Part shown: positions 44,984 through 53,761 of the stretch, one piece after another | How positions within the stretch are numbered: the first letter of the stretch is position 1 | Layout: every line of letters starts with the position of its first letter | Origin: an uncultured Flavobacteriaceae bacterium | GTDB taxonomy: Bacteria; Bacteroidota; Bacteroidia; Flavobacteriales; Flavobacteriaceae | Reading direction: 5' to 3' | Length of the DNA: 64,000 bases | NCBI GenBank assembly: GCA_947494825.1 | Contig: CANLWN010000007.1 | Span: forward strand, 149,330-213,329 | Position numbers and translations under genes: made by a program | Notes under the pieces: model-generated | What the model was told of the DNA's origin: nothing | The model's database searches: none | What the model saw: the letters and a program-made list of their open reading frames with translations, nothing else

Positions 44984-46486
44984 ATGAAAAAGAGTATAGC
45001 ATTGCTCGCAATTTTAGGGCTTGTCTTTGTTTCTTGCAGTGAGGATGATGCTGTGATACCCCCAGTGGTTACCCCTCCGACAGTCGATTTTACCAGTGGT
45101 TCCGCCAACTTTTCTACTTACGTTGCGGTAGGGAATTCCCTGACAGCCGGATTTTCCGATAATGCCCTGTTCATAGATGGCCAAACGGCTTCCTTTCCCA
45201 ATATGTTGGCTTCCAACTTTGCCTTGGTGGGTGGAGGTAGTTTTTCCATTCCCTTTATGGCCGATAACTTGGGTGGTGCTACTTTGGGCGGTGTTCCTAT
45301 ACTTGGAAATCGCTTGTTTTTGGACTTTTCAACGGGCTCTCCCTTACCCACACCAGTAGCGGGAACGGGCAGCACGGAAATTTCGAATATACTATCCGGG
45401 CCCTTTAACAATATGGGGGTGCCCGGTGCCAGAAGTTATCACTTGGTCGCTCCAGGATACGGGAACGTAGCTGGGGTACAACCTGGACTTGCCAATCCGT
45501 TTTTTGCACGCTTTGCCTCTTCGCCCGGTACTACCGTCTTGGCAGACGCAGCTGCACAGGCCCCAACCTTCTTTTCACTTTGGATAGGCAGCAATGATAT
45601 TTTGGGATATGCCACTGCTGGCGGTAGCGGTGAAGATCACAATGAAACCGGAAATTTGGATCCGGCAACCTATGCCGGCAATGACATTACCAACGCCAAT
45701 GTATTCGCAAGCGTCTATGACGGCTTGTTGCAAACCCTTACCGCGAACGGCGCGGATGGGGTGGTGGCCAATATCCCGGAGGTGACCTCCATTCCGTTTT
45801 TTACCACGGTACCCCATAATCCGGTACCTCTGGATGCCGCAACGGCCGCCCTGCTAAATGGGGCCTATGCAGCTTACAATGGCGGATTGGCCCAGTTATC
45901 GGGCATAGCCTTACCTGCTGAGGAAGCGGAAGCCCGTATGATATCCTTTTCTGCTGGAGAAACCAACGCTGTTGTTATTATTGACGAAGATCTCACCGAT
46001 CTTACCGGAATCAATCCGGCACTGATCAATATGAGGCAAGCCACAGCGGAAGATCTTGTGGTCCTGATCGCAAGGACATTTATCGGAACCCTGGCCAATC
46101 CTAACGACCCAACTTCTATTAACGGGGTGGCAGTTCCGTTGGCCGATCAATGGGTACTGACCCCTGAGGAACAAGAAGCGATTTCAAATGCCATAACCGC
46201 ATACAATCAGACCATAGCGGCCTTGGCCACCCAGTATGACGTAGCCTTGGTAGATGCAAATGCCTATTTGGAAACGGTCTCCCAGACGGGGGCTCCCTTG
46301 GCAGATGGCAGCACCGTAACTTCTACATTCGCTGTAGGCGGGGGCTTTTCCTTGGACGGGGTACACCCATCGCCCAGGGGATACGCTTTATTGGCCAACC
46401 TTTTTGTAGAAGCGATCAATACAAAATACGGCTCCAACTTGCCGGGGGTGAATCCATTGGATTTCACTGGTCTGTATGTTGAATAA
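44984..46486 (+). CDS. SGNH/GDSL-like hydrolase lipoprotein
   Basis: 500 aa. Lipoprotein signal MKKSIALLAILGLVFVSC with the lipobox cysteine followed by SEDD, then a Pro/Val-rich linker. The block YVAVGNSLTAGF resembles the GDS serine block but reads GNS, and LDGVHPSPRGYALLANLF is the C-terminal D-x-x-H block. WIGSNDILGYA matches the GxND block. Likely an outer-membrane-anchored esterase or acetylxylan/lipid hydrolase type enzyme; substrate unknown. Single gene with its own promoter, upstream palindrome and terminator. Confidence 0.85.
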   Translation: MKKSIALLAILGLVFVSCSEDDAVIPPVVTPPTVDFTSGSANFSTYVAVGNSLTAGFSDNALFIDGQTASFPNMLASNFALVGGGSFSIPFMADNLGGATLGGVPILGNRLFLDFSTGSPLPTPVAGTGSTEISNILSGPFNNMGVPGARSYHLVAPGYGNVAGVQPGLANPFFARFASSPGTTVLADAAAQAPTFFSLWIGSNDILGYATAGGSGEDHNETGNLDPATYAGNDITNANVFASVYDGLLQTLTANGADGVVANIPEVTSIPFFTTVPHNPVPLDAATAALLNGAYAAYNGGLAQLSGIALPAEEAEARMISFSAGETNAVVIIDEDLTDLTGINPALINMRQATAEDLVVLIARTFIGTLANPNDPTSINGVAVPLADQWVLTPEEQEAISNAITAYNQTIAALATQYDVALVDANAYLETVSQTGAPLADGSTVTSTFAVGGGFSLDGVHPSPRGYALLANLFVEAINTKYGSNLPGVNPLDFTGLYVE

Positions 46487-46508
46487 TCTGGAAAATATGC
46501 TTACTTTT

Positions 46509-46536
46509 AAAGGTACCGATGTTCGGTACCTTTTTT
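46509..46536 (+). terminator. Intrinsic terminator of the SGNH-type gene
   Basis: Stem AAAGGTACCGA/TCGGTACCTTT with a 3-nt loop, followed by T-run; 22 bp after the stop codon. The downstream gene starts at 46559. Confidence 0.85.
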
Positions 46537-46558
46537 ATATAACCAAAATACAAACCCT

Positions 46559-46903
46559 ATGAAACTGATCTTAAGGATTCTCCTGAGCGCCCTGGCCGTG
46601 GTCATACTCGCCAAGGTATTGCCGGGAGTAGGCGTGGACTCTTACACCACCGCCATCATTGTGGCCATTGTACTGAGCCTGTTGAACTTTTTGGTGAAAC
46701 CAGTTTTGGTCATTCTCACCCTTCCGGTCACCGTGCTCACCCTTGGGCTTTTTCTCCTTATCATCAATGCGATAATCATTCTTATCGCCGACCACTTTAT
46801 CAGTGGTTTCACAGTAAGCAGCATCTGGTGGGCGGTACTTTTTAGCCTGTTATTGTCCTTCTTGCAGTCCATACTGTTTTCCCTGCTCAAGGAAGATAAA
46901 TAA
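46559..46903 (+). CDS. Phage holin family IV-like small membrane protein
   Basis: 114 aa with four hydrophobic segments (LRILLSALAVVILAKVLPGV, TAIIVAIVLSLLNFLVKPVL, TLGLFLLIINAIIILIADHF, WWAVLFSLLLSFLQSILFSL). This resembles the chromosomal 4-TM family annotated as phage holin superfamily IV. There is no phage gene nearby, so the holin name is only homology. Function unknown. Confidence 0.8.
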   Translation: MKLILRILLSALAVVILAKVLPGVGVDSYTTAIIVAIVLSLLNFLVKPVLVILTLPVTVLTLGLFLLIINAIIILIADHFISGFTVSSIWWAVLFSLLLSFLQSILFSLLKEDK

Positions 46904-46941
46904 CTTTAAGGTATTCTTATGGCATTCAGTATTTTAAAAAC

Positions 46942-46972
46942 TTGCCCGACTTCATAAAAAGTTCTATTTTTG
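46942..46972 (+). promoter_or_regulatory. Promoter of tig
   Basis: TTG (46942-46944), 20-nt spacer, TATTTTTG (46965-46972), 34 bp before the tig start codon. Confidence 0.6.
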
Positions 46973-47006
46973 CCTCCCATTTTATTATGCAAAATTAGAG
47001 ATACAA

Positions 47007-48329
47007 ATGAATATTACGAAAGAGCAGATCGATGAGTTGAATGCCGTGGTAACAGTTGCCCTTACCAAGGAGGATTACCAAGAGAAAGTAGACGGTATCC
47101 TTAAGGATTACAGGAAGCAGGCCAACATTCCTGGTTTCAGAAAAGGTCAGGTGCCCATGGGGTTGATCAAGAAACAATATGGGAAGGCCGTTTTGGTAGA
47201 TGAGGTGAACAAGCTCTTACAGGACAATCTCAACAAATATCTTACGGAGGAGAAATTGGATGTGCTGGGAAATCCACTTCCAAAGCAACAGGACAATTTT
47301 AACTGGGATGCCGAGGAATTGGCCTTTGAATTTGAGTTGGGATTGGCCCCTGATTTTGAAGTGCCCCTTAAGACCAAAAAGGCCATTATCCACTATCGTA
47401 TCGTTGCCGATAAAAAGATGATCGACGATCAGGTAAATCGCATACAGAAACAGTACGGTAAATTGGTAAACAAGGCCAAAGTGGACAAGACCGATGAAGT
47501 TACCGGTACTTTTAGCAACGAAGCCGAAGAAATAGACCATAAGAGCACCCTGGAGTTGGACAAGGTAAAGAGCAAAAAAGCACTGGAAAGTCTCGTGGGG
47601 AAAAAAGTGGGCGATGTGATAACACTTAAGACCAAAGGGCTCTTTAAGGAGGATTACCTGCTTACCAGTGCCTTGGGAATCCAAAAGGAAAAGGCCGAAA
47701 AACTGAATGTGGAAGTTACCTTTACCATAACTGAAATCAACGAAAGGGAGCCGGCGTCCTTAGATCAGGAACTGTTTGATAAGCTCTTCGGCAAGGACGT
47801 TGTAAAGTCGGAAAAAGAGTTGAAAGCAAAACTAAAGGAAGATTCGGAGAAACAATTTGAGCAACAAGCAGATCAAAAGCTGCTCAACGATGTGACCGAA
47901 AGGCTCATTGAGACCACAAAGTTTGAACTTCCTACAGACTTCCTTAAAAAGTGGATACAGATGACAGGAGAAAATCCATTGACAGAGGAAGAAGCGGTTG
48001 AGGAATATGAAAAATCCGAGAAAGGGCTTCGCTATCAGTTAATCGAGGGCAAGATCATTAGGGAGAACGACATCCAAATTCAATTTGATGAGCTTAAGGA
48101 ATTCGCCAAGGGATTCATTAAGTCCCAAATGGCACAATACGGCCAACTAAATCCTCAGGAAGAAGAACTGGACAATATAGCGGCCAGGGTATTGGGCAAT
48201 CAGGACGAGGTAAAACGACTATCCGAACAATTAATGAGCCAAAAATTGTTGACGCTTTACAAGGAGAAAGCAAATCTCAAAACCAAGGAAGTTACCTATG
48301 AAAACTTTGTCAAAGAAGTGTATGGGTAG
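47007..48329 (+). CDS. tig: Trigger factor (ribosome-associated chaperone)
   Basis: 440 aa. N-terminal ribosome-binding domain with the signature IPGFRKGQVPMGLIKKQYG, a PPIase-like middle domain reduced as is normal in Bacteroidota, and a long helical C-terminal chaperone domain. Binds nascent chains at the ribosome exit. Followed by a terminator, then clpP and clpX: the classic tig-clpP-clpX order, but with separate transcription. Confidence 0.94.
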   Translation: MNITKEQIDELNAVVTVALTKEDYQEKVDGILKDYRKQANIPGFRKGQVPMGLIKKQYGKAVLVDEVNKLLQDNLNKYLTEEKLDVLGNPLPKQQDNFNWDAEELAFEFELGLAPDFEVPLKTKKAIIHYRIVADKKMIDDQVNRIQKQYGKLVNKAKVDKTDEVTGTFSNEAEEIDHKSTLELDKVKSKKALESLVGKKVGDVITLKTKGLFKEDYLLTSALGIQKEKAEKLNVEVTFTITEINEREPASLDQELFDKLFGKDVVKSEKELKAKLKEDSEKQFEQQADQKLLNDVTERLIETTKFELPTDFLKKWIQMTGENPLTEEEAVEEYEKSEKGLRYQLIEGKIIRENDIQIQFDELKEFAKGFIKSQMAQYGQLNPQEEELDNIAARVLGNQDEVKRLSEQLMSQKLLTLYKEKANLKTKEVTYENFVKEVYG

Positions 48330-48357
48330 TTTTCCAAAATAAAATAAGTATCTTTAC

Positions 48358-48394
48358 GGTGCCGAAACGTTTAGTTTTTCGGCACCTTTTTTTT
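48358..48394 (+). terminator. Intrinsic terminator of tig
   Basis: 10-bp stem GGTGCCGAAA/TTTCGGCACC (48358-48367 with 48377-48386), 9-nt loop, followed by eight T. It lies between tig and clpP. Confidence 0.85.
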
Positions 48395-48420
48395 GTTTAA
48401 AACATATTGTATACAGACCA

Positions 48421-49101
48421 ATGGATTACGGAAAAGAATTCAAGAATTACGCCATAAATCACCAAGGGATAAGCAGTACCTACTACGATGATATCCTGAG
48501 CAGCATGTATCCTACGGGCATGACCCCCAATATCATTGAGGAACGACAAATGAACATTGCCATCTTTGACGTTTTTTCCAGGCTTATGATGGATCGCATC
48601 ATCTTTTTGGGAACCGTGATCAACGATCAGGTGGCCAATATTATCCAGGCACAATTGCTTTTTTTGGAAAGCACGGATAGCAATAAGGATATACAAATTT
48701 ATATCAATTCCCCCGGAGGCAGTGTTTATGCAGGCCTGGGGATCTATGACACCATGCAGTTCATAAAACCTGATGTGGCAACCATATGCACGGGCATGGC
48801 GGCTTCCATGGGGGCCGTACTCCTCTGTGCCGGGGAAAAGGGCAAGCGTAGTGGCCTTACCCACTCTCGCGTTATGATCCACCAACCTTTGGGCGGTGCC
48901 CAAGGGCAGGCGAGCGATATTGAGATTACGGCACGGGAAATCCTTAAACTTAAGGACGAACTGTACCAAATCATAGCAAAACATTCCGGACAGTCCGTTG
49001 AAAAGGTACACGAGGACAGTGACAGGGATTATTGGATGAAAGCTGAAGAAGCTAGAAAATATGGGATGATAGACGAAATTTTGGTAAGGGATAGGGATTA
49101 A
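48421..49101 (+). CDS. clpP: ATP-dependent Clp protease proteolytic subunit
   Basis: 226 aa. Serine protease tetradecamer. Catalytic serine S129 in [11 protein letters not shown], histidine H154 in [10 protein letters not shown], oxyanion loop [11 protein letters not shown]. The N-terminal ~40 residues, with [20 protein letters not shown], are longer than in E. coli and typical of Bacteroidota, probably including a propeptide. Partner of ClpX encoded 96 bp downstream. Confidence 0.97.
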   Translation: MDYGKEFKNYAINHQGISSTYYDDILSSMYPTGMTPNIIEERQMNIAIFDVFSRLMMDRIIFLGTVINDQVANIIQAQLLFLESTDSNKDIQIYINSPGGSVYAGLGIYDTMQFIKPDVATICTGMAASMGAVLLCAGEKGKRSGLTHSRVMIHQPLGGAQGQASDIEITAREILKLKDELYQIIAKHSGQSVEKVHEDSDRDYWMKAEEARKYGMIDEILVRDRD

Positions 49102-49197
49102 ATTCGACGTATTACCTTGAAAAATAGCGGGTACACGCTTTTGCAATAAACCAAAACCCCCATTATTTCGTTACTATCTATAAAGTTAGACACAATT

Positions 49198-50433
49198 ATG
49201 GCCAAGGAAAACTTAGAATGTTCTTTTTGCGGAAGGAAAAAACCGGAGACCAATCTTTTGATTGCCGGTCTGGATGCGCATATTTGTGATCGTTGTATAG
49301 AACAAGCGCATGGCATTGTTTCTGAAGAATCCAAGCAATCAAAAAACCATGACCTCTCCTCCGAATTGGTATTGAGAAAACCAAAGGAGATCAAAGATTT
49401 TCTGGATACCTTTATCATTGGCCAAGAGCGCACCAAAAAAGTAATGTCGGTTGCGGTCTACAACCATTACAAAAGACTCTTGCAACCCAGTTCCAAGGAG
49501 GACGAGATAGAAATACAAAAGAGCAACATCATCATGGTGGGCCAAACCGGTACGGGCAAGACGCTCATGGCCAAAACCATAGCTCGAATGCTCAATGTTC
49601 CTTTGGCCATAGTGGATGCCACGGTATTGACCGAGGCCGGCTATGTGGGCGAGGATGTGGAAAGTATTCTCACCCGGCTGCTCCAGGCCGCCGACTACAA
49701 CTTGGAAAAAGCGGAACGCGGCATCGTGTTTATCGATGAGATCGATAAAATTGCCCGTAAGAGCGACAATCCTTCCATTACCCGTGATGTATCGGGCGAA
49801 GGCGTACAACAAGGGCTTTTAAAACTTTTGGAGGGCACCTCGGTAAATGTGCCGCCCAAGGGAGGAAGAAAACATCCTGATCAGAAATTCATTGAGGTGA
49901 ACACCGAAAATATTCTGTTTATAGCCGGTGGTGCCTTTGATGGGATAGAGCGCATCATTACAAAGCGGCTCAATATGCAGGCGGTGGGATATAGTGCCTC
50001 CAAGGCAGAGGACAATTTGGACAACACCAATGTGCTTCAATACATCATTCCCAGGGATTTAAAGGAATTTGGACTGATTCCTGAAATCATAGGGAGGCTT
50101 CCGGTACTTACCCATATGAATCCATTGGACAAAAAGACTCTAAGGGCCATCCTAACGGAACCTAAAAATGCCATCATCAAACAATATGAAAAATTGTTTG
50201 CCATGGATGATATCAGTTTTAAGATAACCGAGCAGGCCTTGGATTATATTGTTGAAAAGGCCATTGAATACAAATTGGGTGCACGCGGCCTACGTTCGCT
50301 TTGCGAGGCCGTTTTTACGGATGCAATGTTTGAGCTGCCCAGTAGCGATGAAAGTGAATTTAAGGTGACTAAACCCTATGCGGAGGACAAATTATCGCAC
50401 GAGACCATTAAAAAGCTAAAGGCGGTTTCCTAA
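49198..50433 (+). CDS. clpX: ATP-dependent Clp protease ATP-binding subunit ClpX
   Basis: 411 aa AAA+ unfoldase. N-terminal zinc-binding domain with C8, C11, C30, C33; Walker A GQTGTGKT (115-122); Walker [12 protein letters not shown]; sensor-2 region GARGLRS. Delivers substrates to ClpP. Its stop codon overlaps the end of the convergent hydrolase gene by 4 bp. Confidence 0.98.
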   Translation: MAKENLECSFCGRKKPETNLLIAGLDAHICDRCIEQAHGIVSEESKQSKNHDLSSELVLRKPKEIKDFLDTFIIGQERTKKVMSVAVYNHYKRLLQPSSKEDEIEIQKSNIIMVGQTGTGKTLMAKTIARMLNVPLAIVDATVLTEAGYVGEDVESILTRLLQAADYNLEKAERGIVFIDEIDKIARKSDNPSITRDVSGEGVQQGLLKLLEGTSVNVPPKGGRKHPDQKFIEVNTENILFIAGGAFDGIERIITKRLNMQAVGYSASKAEDNLDNTNVLQYIIPRDLKEFGLIPEIIGRLPVLTHMNPLDKKTLRAILTEPKNAIIKQYEKLFAMDDISFKITEQALDYIVEKAIEYKLGARGLRSLCEAVFTDAMFELPSSDESEFKVTKPYAEDKLSHETIKKLKAVS

Positions 50434-50972
50434 GCTTCCTGTTTCCGAATTGCCCTTTCGAGCAAATCCTGACACACTTTTCGGACGATTTTTTCATCGG
50501 TGTACAGTTCGTGCCCAAAATTGGGTACCAACTCCATGGTCACTCCTATATCCTTTGACCATTCGGTAGACGGTCTAAAAGAATCGCGATCCCCATACAT
50601 AAGGGTCAGCGGAACTTCGGGTCTTTCTTCCTCCAAACGCAGTCTGGTTGCAGAGATGGTGTACAGGGATTTCATAGGCAATCCCAAAAGACCGGCTTTC
50701 CATGCAATGGTTCCTCCCGTACTAAAGGCCAAGTAGTGAGAGGCCTCGTTCTCCTTCTTTAACAGATGGGCCACAGCAGTGCATATACCCCCTTCCACAA
50801 ATTCCTTATGGATATTTTCGGCGGTATCTACAGTGAGATCAATATTTGCCAGTTGCTGGCAATCATAAAAAACAATGTTGAAATACTGTTGTAAATAGCC
50901 CAGATAAGAGGTAATCCAGAGGCCTTTTTTGGCGCCCCACATATCCGATACAACAACTAATCTTTCTGCCAT
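50430..50972 (-). CDS. Small alpha/beta hydrolase-like protein
   Basis: 180 aa, small for this fold. [14 protein letters not shown] at the N-terminus, a nucleophile-like turn [21 protein letters not shown] for the acidic residue and FGHELYTDE for the histidine. The serine elbow is not the standard GxSxG, so catalysis is uncertain. Substrate unknown. Convergent with clpX, 4-bp overlap. Confidence 0.7.
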   Translation of the reverse strand: MAERLVVVSDMWGAKKGLWITSYLGYLQQYFNIVFYDCQQLANIDLTVDTAENIHKEFVEGGICTAVAHLLKKENEASHYLAFSTGGTIAWKAGLLGLPMKSLYTISATRLRLEEERPEVPLTLMYGDRDSFRPSTEWSKDIGVTMELVPNFGHELYTDEKIVRKVCQDLLERAIRKQEA

Positions 50973-51046
50973 ATTTGGGAGTTTATATTATACTTTCGGT
51001 TAAGTTTTGGTTATAAATATGAACAATAAACGTTAAAATTCCTTTT

Positions 51047-52561
51047 TTATTTGTTCATCTGGAGCAATTCGTCGATGTAGCCCCTATCATTGGACAATCT
51101 GGGTATTTTGTGCTGACCTCCAAGCTTGTTCTTGGATTTTAACCAATCGTAGAAGAGATTCTCCCTGGCAACATGCACTTTGGGCATTTTTAAGGTCATG
51201 TTGTTATAGCGTTTTGCCTCGTAATCCGAATTCAGCGATTTTAGGGCATTATCCAAGAATTCCGTAAAATAATTGAGTTCGTCCGGTGCTTTCCTAAATT
51301 CGATGATCCATTCGTGGGCGCCTTTTTCCTTTCCAGACATAAAAATGGGGGCCGCTGTATAATCCATAATCTCGGCGCCCGTTTTTTTACAGATGTTCTT
51401 CAGGGCCTCCTCTGCATTTTCTATGATCAATTCCTCCCCAAAGGCGTTAATATGGTGTTTGGTACGCCCGGTTACCTTTACCCGATAGGGATCCAGCGAG
51501 GTAAATCGGAGCGTATCCCCTATTTTATAACGCCAAAGTCCGGCATTGGTGGTAATGACGATAGCGTAATTTTTGCCCGTCTGCACCTGCCATAAGGGAA
51601 TGGCACGTTGTTCTACGGTGCCATAGGTTTCCATGGGAATAAACTCGTAGAAGATGCCGTAGTCCAGCATCAACAATAGGTCATCCGAGTTATTTCTGTC
51701 CTGAATGGCAAAAAAGCCTTCGGATGCGTTATATATTTCGTAATAGTTAAAGTTTTTTCTGGGTAAAAGTTTTTGGTATTGGTCCTTATATGGATTGAAA
51801 CTGACCCCTCCGTGAAAATACACCTCCAGATTCTCCCAAACCTGAAAAAGGTGATCCCGGCCCGTTTCCTCTAGGACCTTGTTCAACAAGACCAGCATCC
51901 AAGAGGGTACGCCTGCCAAACTGGTCACATTCTCCTCCACACTTTCCTTGATGATGGCACCCATTTTAGTCTCCCACTCGCTCATGAGCGATACCCTGCT
52001 GCTCGGGGTGCTGCTCAACTCGGCCCAAAAGGGCATATTGTCTATTAAAATAGCGGACAAATCCCCGAAAAAGGAACCATTATCCTCATAAAGTTCCTTG
52101 CTGCCGCCCAAACGAAGGCTTTTTCCATTGAACAGTTGCGAGTTCTCATTGTTGTTCAAATAAAGGCACAGCAGGTCCTTTCCCGATTTATAATGACAGT
52201 CTTCCAAGGCCTCCGTGCTCACAGGGATGAACTTGCTCTTGGCATTGGTGGTACCGCTACTTTTGGCGAACCATTTGATCCCTGTGGGCCAAAAAATATT
52301 CTGCTCTCCCCTACGGGTGCGTTCTATCAGGGGTTCTGTCTCCTCATAGGAGACAATGGGTACCCTTTGGGCAAAAGTTTCGTAATTGGCAATGGACTCA
52401 AAACCGCGCTTTTTTCCTATTTCTGTATCCTTGGCCATGGAAATCAATTGATGAAGCACCTCTTCCTGAACCTCAGCAGGGTACTTCAGAAAAAGTTCTA
52501 TCTGGTGATAGCGCTTTTTTAGCAACCATGACGCTATGGAGTTAAATAAGGGTATTGGCAT
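51047..52561 (-). CDS. GH3 auxin-responsive promoter family protein (acyl-adenylating type)
   Basis: 504 aa. Resembles plant GH3 amido synthetases of the adenylate-forming superfamily: WFAKSSGTTNAKSKFIPVS (ATP phosphate loop), YNASEGFFAIQ, NAGLWRYKIGDTLRFTS, VTGRTKHHINAFGEELI. Plant members join amino acids to jasmonate or auxin; bacterial ones are widespread in Bacteroidota with no settled function. All core motifs are intact, so it should be an active acyl- or amino-acid-conjugating enzyme. Single gene, divergent from the DUF2797 gene. Confidence 0.88.
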   Translation of the reverse strand: MPIPLFNSIASWLLKKRYHQIELFLKYPAEVQEEVLHQLISMAKDTEIGKKRGFESIANYETFAQRVPIVSYEETEPLIERTRRGEQNIFWPTGIKWFAKSSGTTNAKSKFIPVSTEALEDCHYKSGKDLLCLYLNNNENSQLFNGKSLRLGGSKELYEDNGSFFGDLSAILIDNMPFWAELSSTPSSRVSLMSEWETKMGAIIKESVEENVTSLAGVPSWMLVLLNKVLEETGRDHLFQVWENLEVYFHGGVSFNPYKDQYQKLLPRKNFNYYEIYNASEGFFAIQDRNNSDDLLLMLDYGIFYEFIPMETYGTVEQRAIPLWQVQTGKNYAIVITTNAGLWRYKIGDTLRFTSLDPYRVKVTGRTKHHINAFGEELIIENAEEALKNICKKTGAEIMDYTAAPIFMSGKEKGAHEWIIEFRKAPDELNYFTEFLDNALKSLNSDYEAKRYNNMTLKMPKVHVARENLFYDWLKSKNKLGGQHKIPRLSNDRGYIDELLQMNK

Positions 52562-52663
52562 TTTTAGGTATCTTTATCCTGAAAATATCCAGGGGTAAAA
52601 GTTTCGTTGGTTTCATCAAAATAGCCCTTAAATTTACTACTTTCAAATTTATTTTAAATTAAA

Positions 52664-53467
52664 ATGACTAGTATGCTGTACGAAGGGGTTTTACGTAAAA
52701 TGCAGACCGAAATGGGAAGCCCCATTCAATATTATATGCTCTTTGAGAACGATTTTTTAAATGTTAACCAGGTACTCGATAAGAGCTTGCAGATCAACTT
52801 CATAAAATTCCAATGCCTCAATTGTGGAGAAGACCGTCCGATATACCGCCAAGGGTTCTGCAAAAGCTGTTTTTATGAAACGGCCGCCGCAGGCGAGTGG
52901 ATTATGCGGCCCGAACTGAGCACGGCTCATTTGGATAAGGAGGACAGGGATCTGGAATACGAAAAAAAGGTGCAGTTACAGCCACATATCGTATACTTGG
53001 CCAATTCCAGCAACATTAAGGTAGGAGTAACACGGAAGACACAGGTCCCTACCCGTTGGATAGACCAGGGGGCACACGAGGCTATTGAAATTGTGGAGGT
53101 ACCCAACCGATATTTGGCGGGCATTACGGAAGTGGCCCTAAAGGATCATCTCAGTGATAAGACCAATTGGCGCAAAATGCTTACCAATGATGTAAAGGAC
53201 GAAAACCTAGTGGAATGGCGAAACAAACTGAGGTCCTACATTCCGGAGGAGGCAACGGATTACTATATTGACAACAATACGGAGACCCATCTAGAGTTTC
53301 CGGTGCTCAGATATCCAGAGAAGGTGAAAAGCCTTAGCCTCAATAAAAATCCCAACTATACGGGCGTTCTAAAGGGAATCAAGGGACAGTACCTCATCTT
53401 TGAGGACAATACGGTGTTCAATATACGTGGAAGCGAAGGCTACTATGTAGGTTTGGGGGTTAATTAA
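52664..53467 (+). CDS. DUF2797 domain-containing zinc-ribbon protein
   Basis: 267 aa. Zinc-binding pattern CLNCGEDRPIYRQGFCKSCFYE (two segments joined: CxxC ... CxxC) near residues 47-66, followed by YLANSSNIKVGVTRKTQVPTRW, which has a GIY-YIG-like look, and NRYLAGITEVALKDHL. Function unknown; nucleic-acid binding is plausible. An ATG at 52673 (MLYEGVLRKMQTE) is an equally good start. Confidence 0.82.
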   Translation: MTSMLYEGVLRKMQTEMGSPIQYYMLFENDFLNVNQVLDKSLQINFIKFQCLNCGEDRPIYRQGFCKSCFYETAAAGEWIMRPELSTAHLDKEDRDLEYEKKVQLQPHIVYLANSSNIKVGVTRKTQVPTRWIDQGAHEAIEIVEVPNRYLAGITEVALKDHLSDKTNWRKMLTNDVKDENLVEWRNKLRSYIPEEATDYYIDNNTETHLEFPVLRYPEKVKSLSLNKNPNYTGVLKGIKGQYLIFEDNTVFNIRGSEGYYVGLGVN

Positions 53468-53538
53468 TGGAGTTTTTTTCTGCTTTATCGCTATGGAAAT
53501 GACAAGAGAACTAGGTAATAAAAAATAATTCTTACCAG

Positions 53539-53692
53539 CTTCATTTCTTTGTTTGTCCAAAGAAACGAAGCAAAGAAAAGACACCTTCTACACAGGAATT
53601 TTTGCTTTGCAAAATCGGTGTCGAAACTTCTACATCACGCCCTAGCGTGACGGTACCAATCGAAGCTTTCTCCACCTATTCTTTGTAGAAGG
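53539..53692. repeat. Structured intergenic element with nested inverted repeats
   Basis: In the 294-bp gap before the AsmA-like gene: hairpin CTTCaTTTCTTTG/CAAAGAAAcGAAG (53539-53551 with 53558-53570); GACACC/GGTGTC (53580-53585 with 53617-53622) enclosing TTTTGC/GCAAAA; TCACGC/GCGTGA (53635-53640 with 53645-53650); and CCTTCTACA (53584-53592) complementary to TGTAGAAGG (53684-53692), with a second CTTCTACA at 53627-53634 competing for it. The TTTCTTTG...CAAAGAAA part recalls a dispersed intergenic repeat that I associate with Flavobacteriaceae genomes. No coding potential is credible. Repeat versus non-coding RNA is undecided. Confidence 0.5.
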
Positions 53693-53761
53693 GGGTTCAA
53701 AAGAAATCATTTTGTCACATGCACCATTCCAATGAAGCTTCTTTAATCAATTTTTGTTTGG

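Noticed and set aside
46559..46903. Prophage remnant suggested by the holin-like protein
   Set aside because: No other phage gene, att-like repeat or composition change nearby; this 4-TM family is chromosomal in many bacteria.
53369..53584. Small minus-strand reading frame (71 codons) overlapping the DUF2797 gene and the structured repeat
   Set aside because: It runs antisense into a real gene and through the hairpin element; the similar peptide I recall from many Flavobacteriaceae is best explained by the repeat, not a protein.
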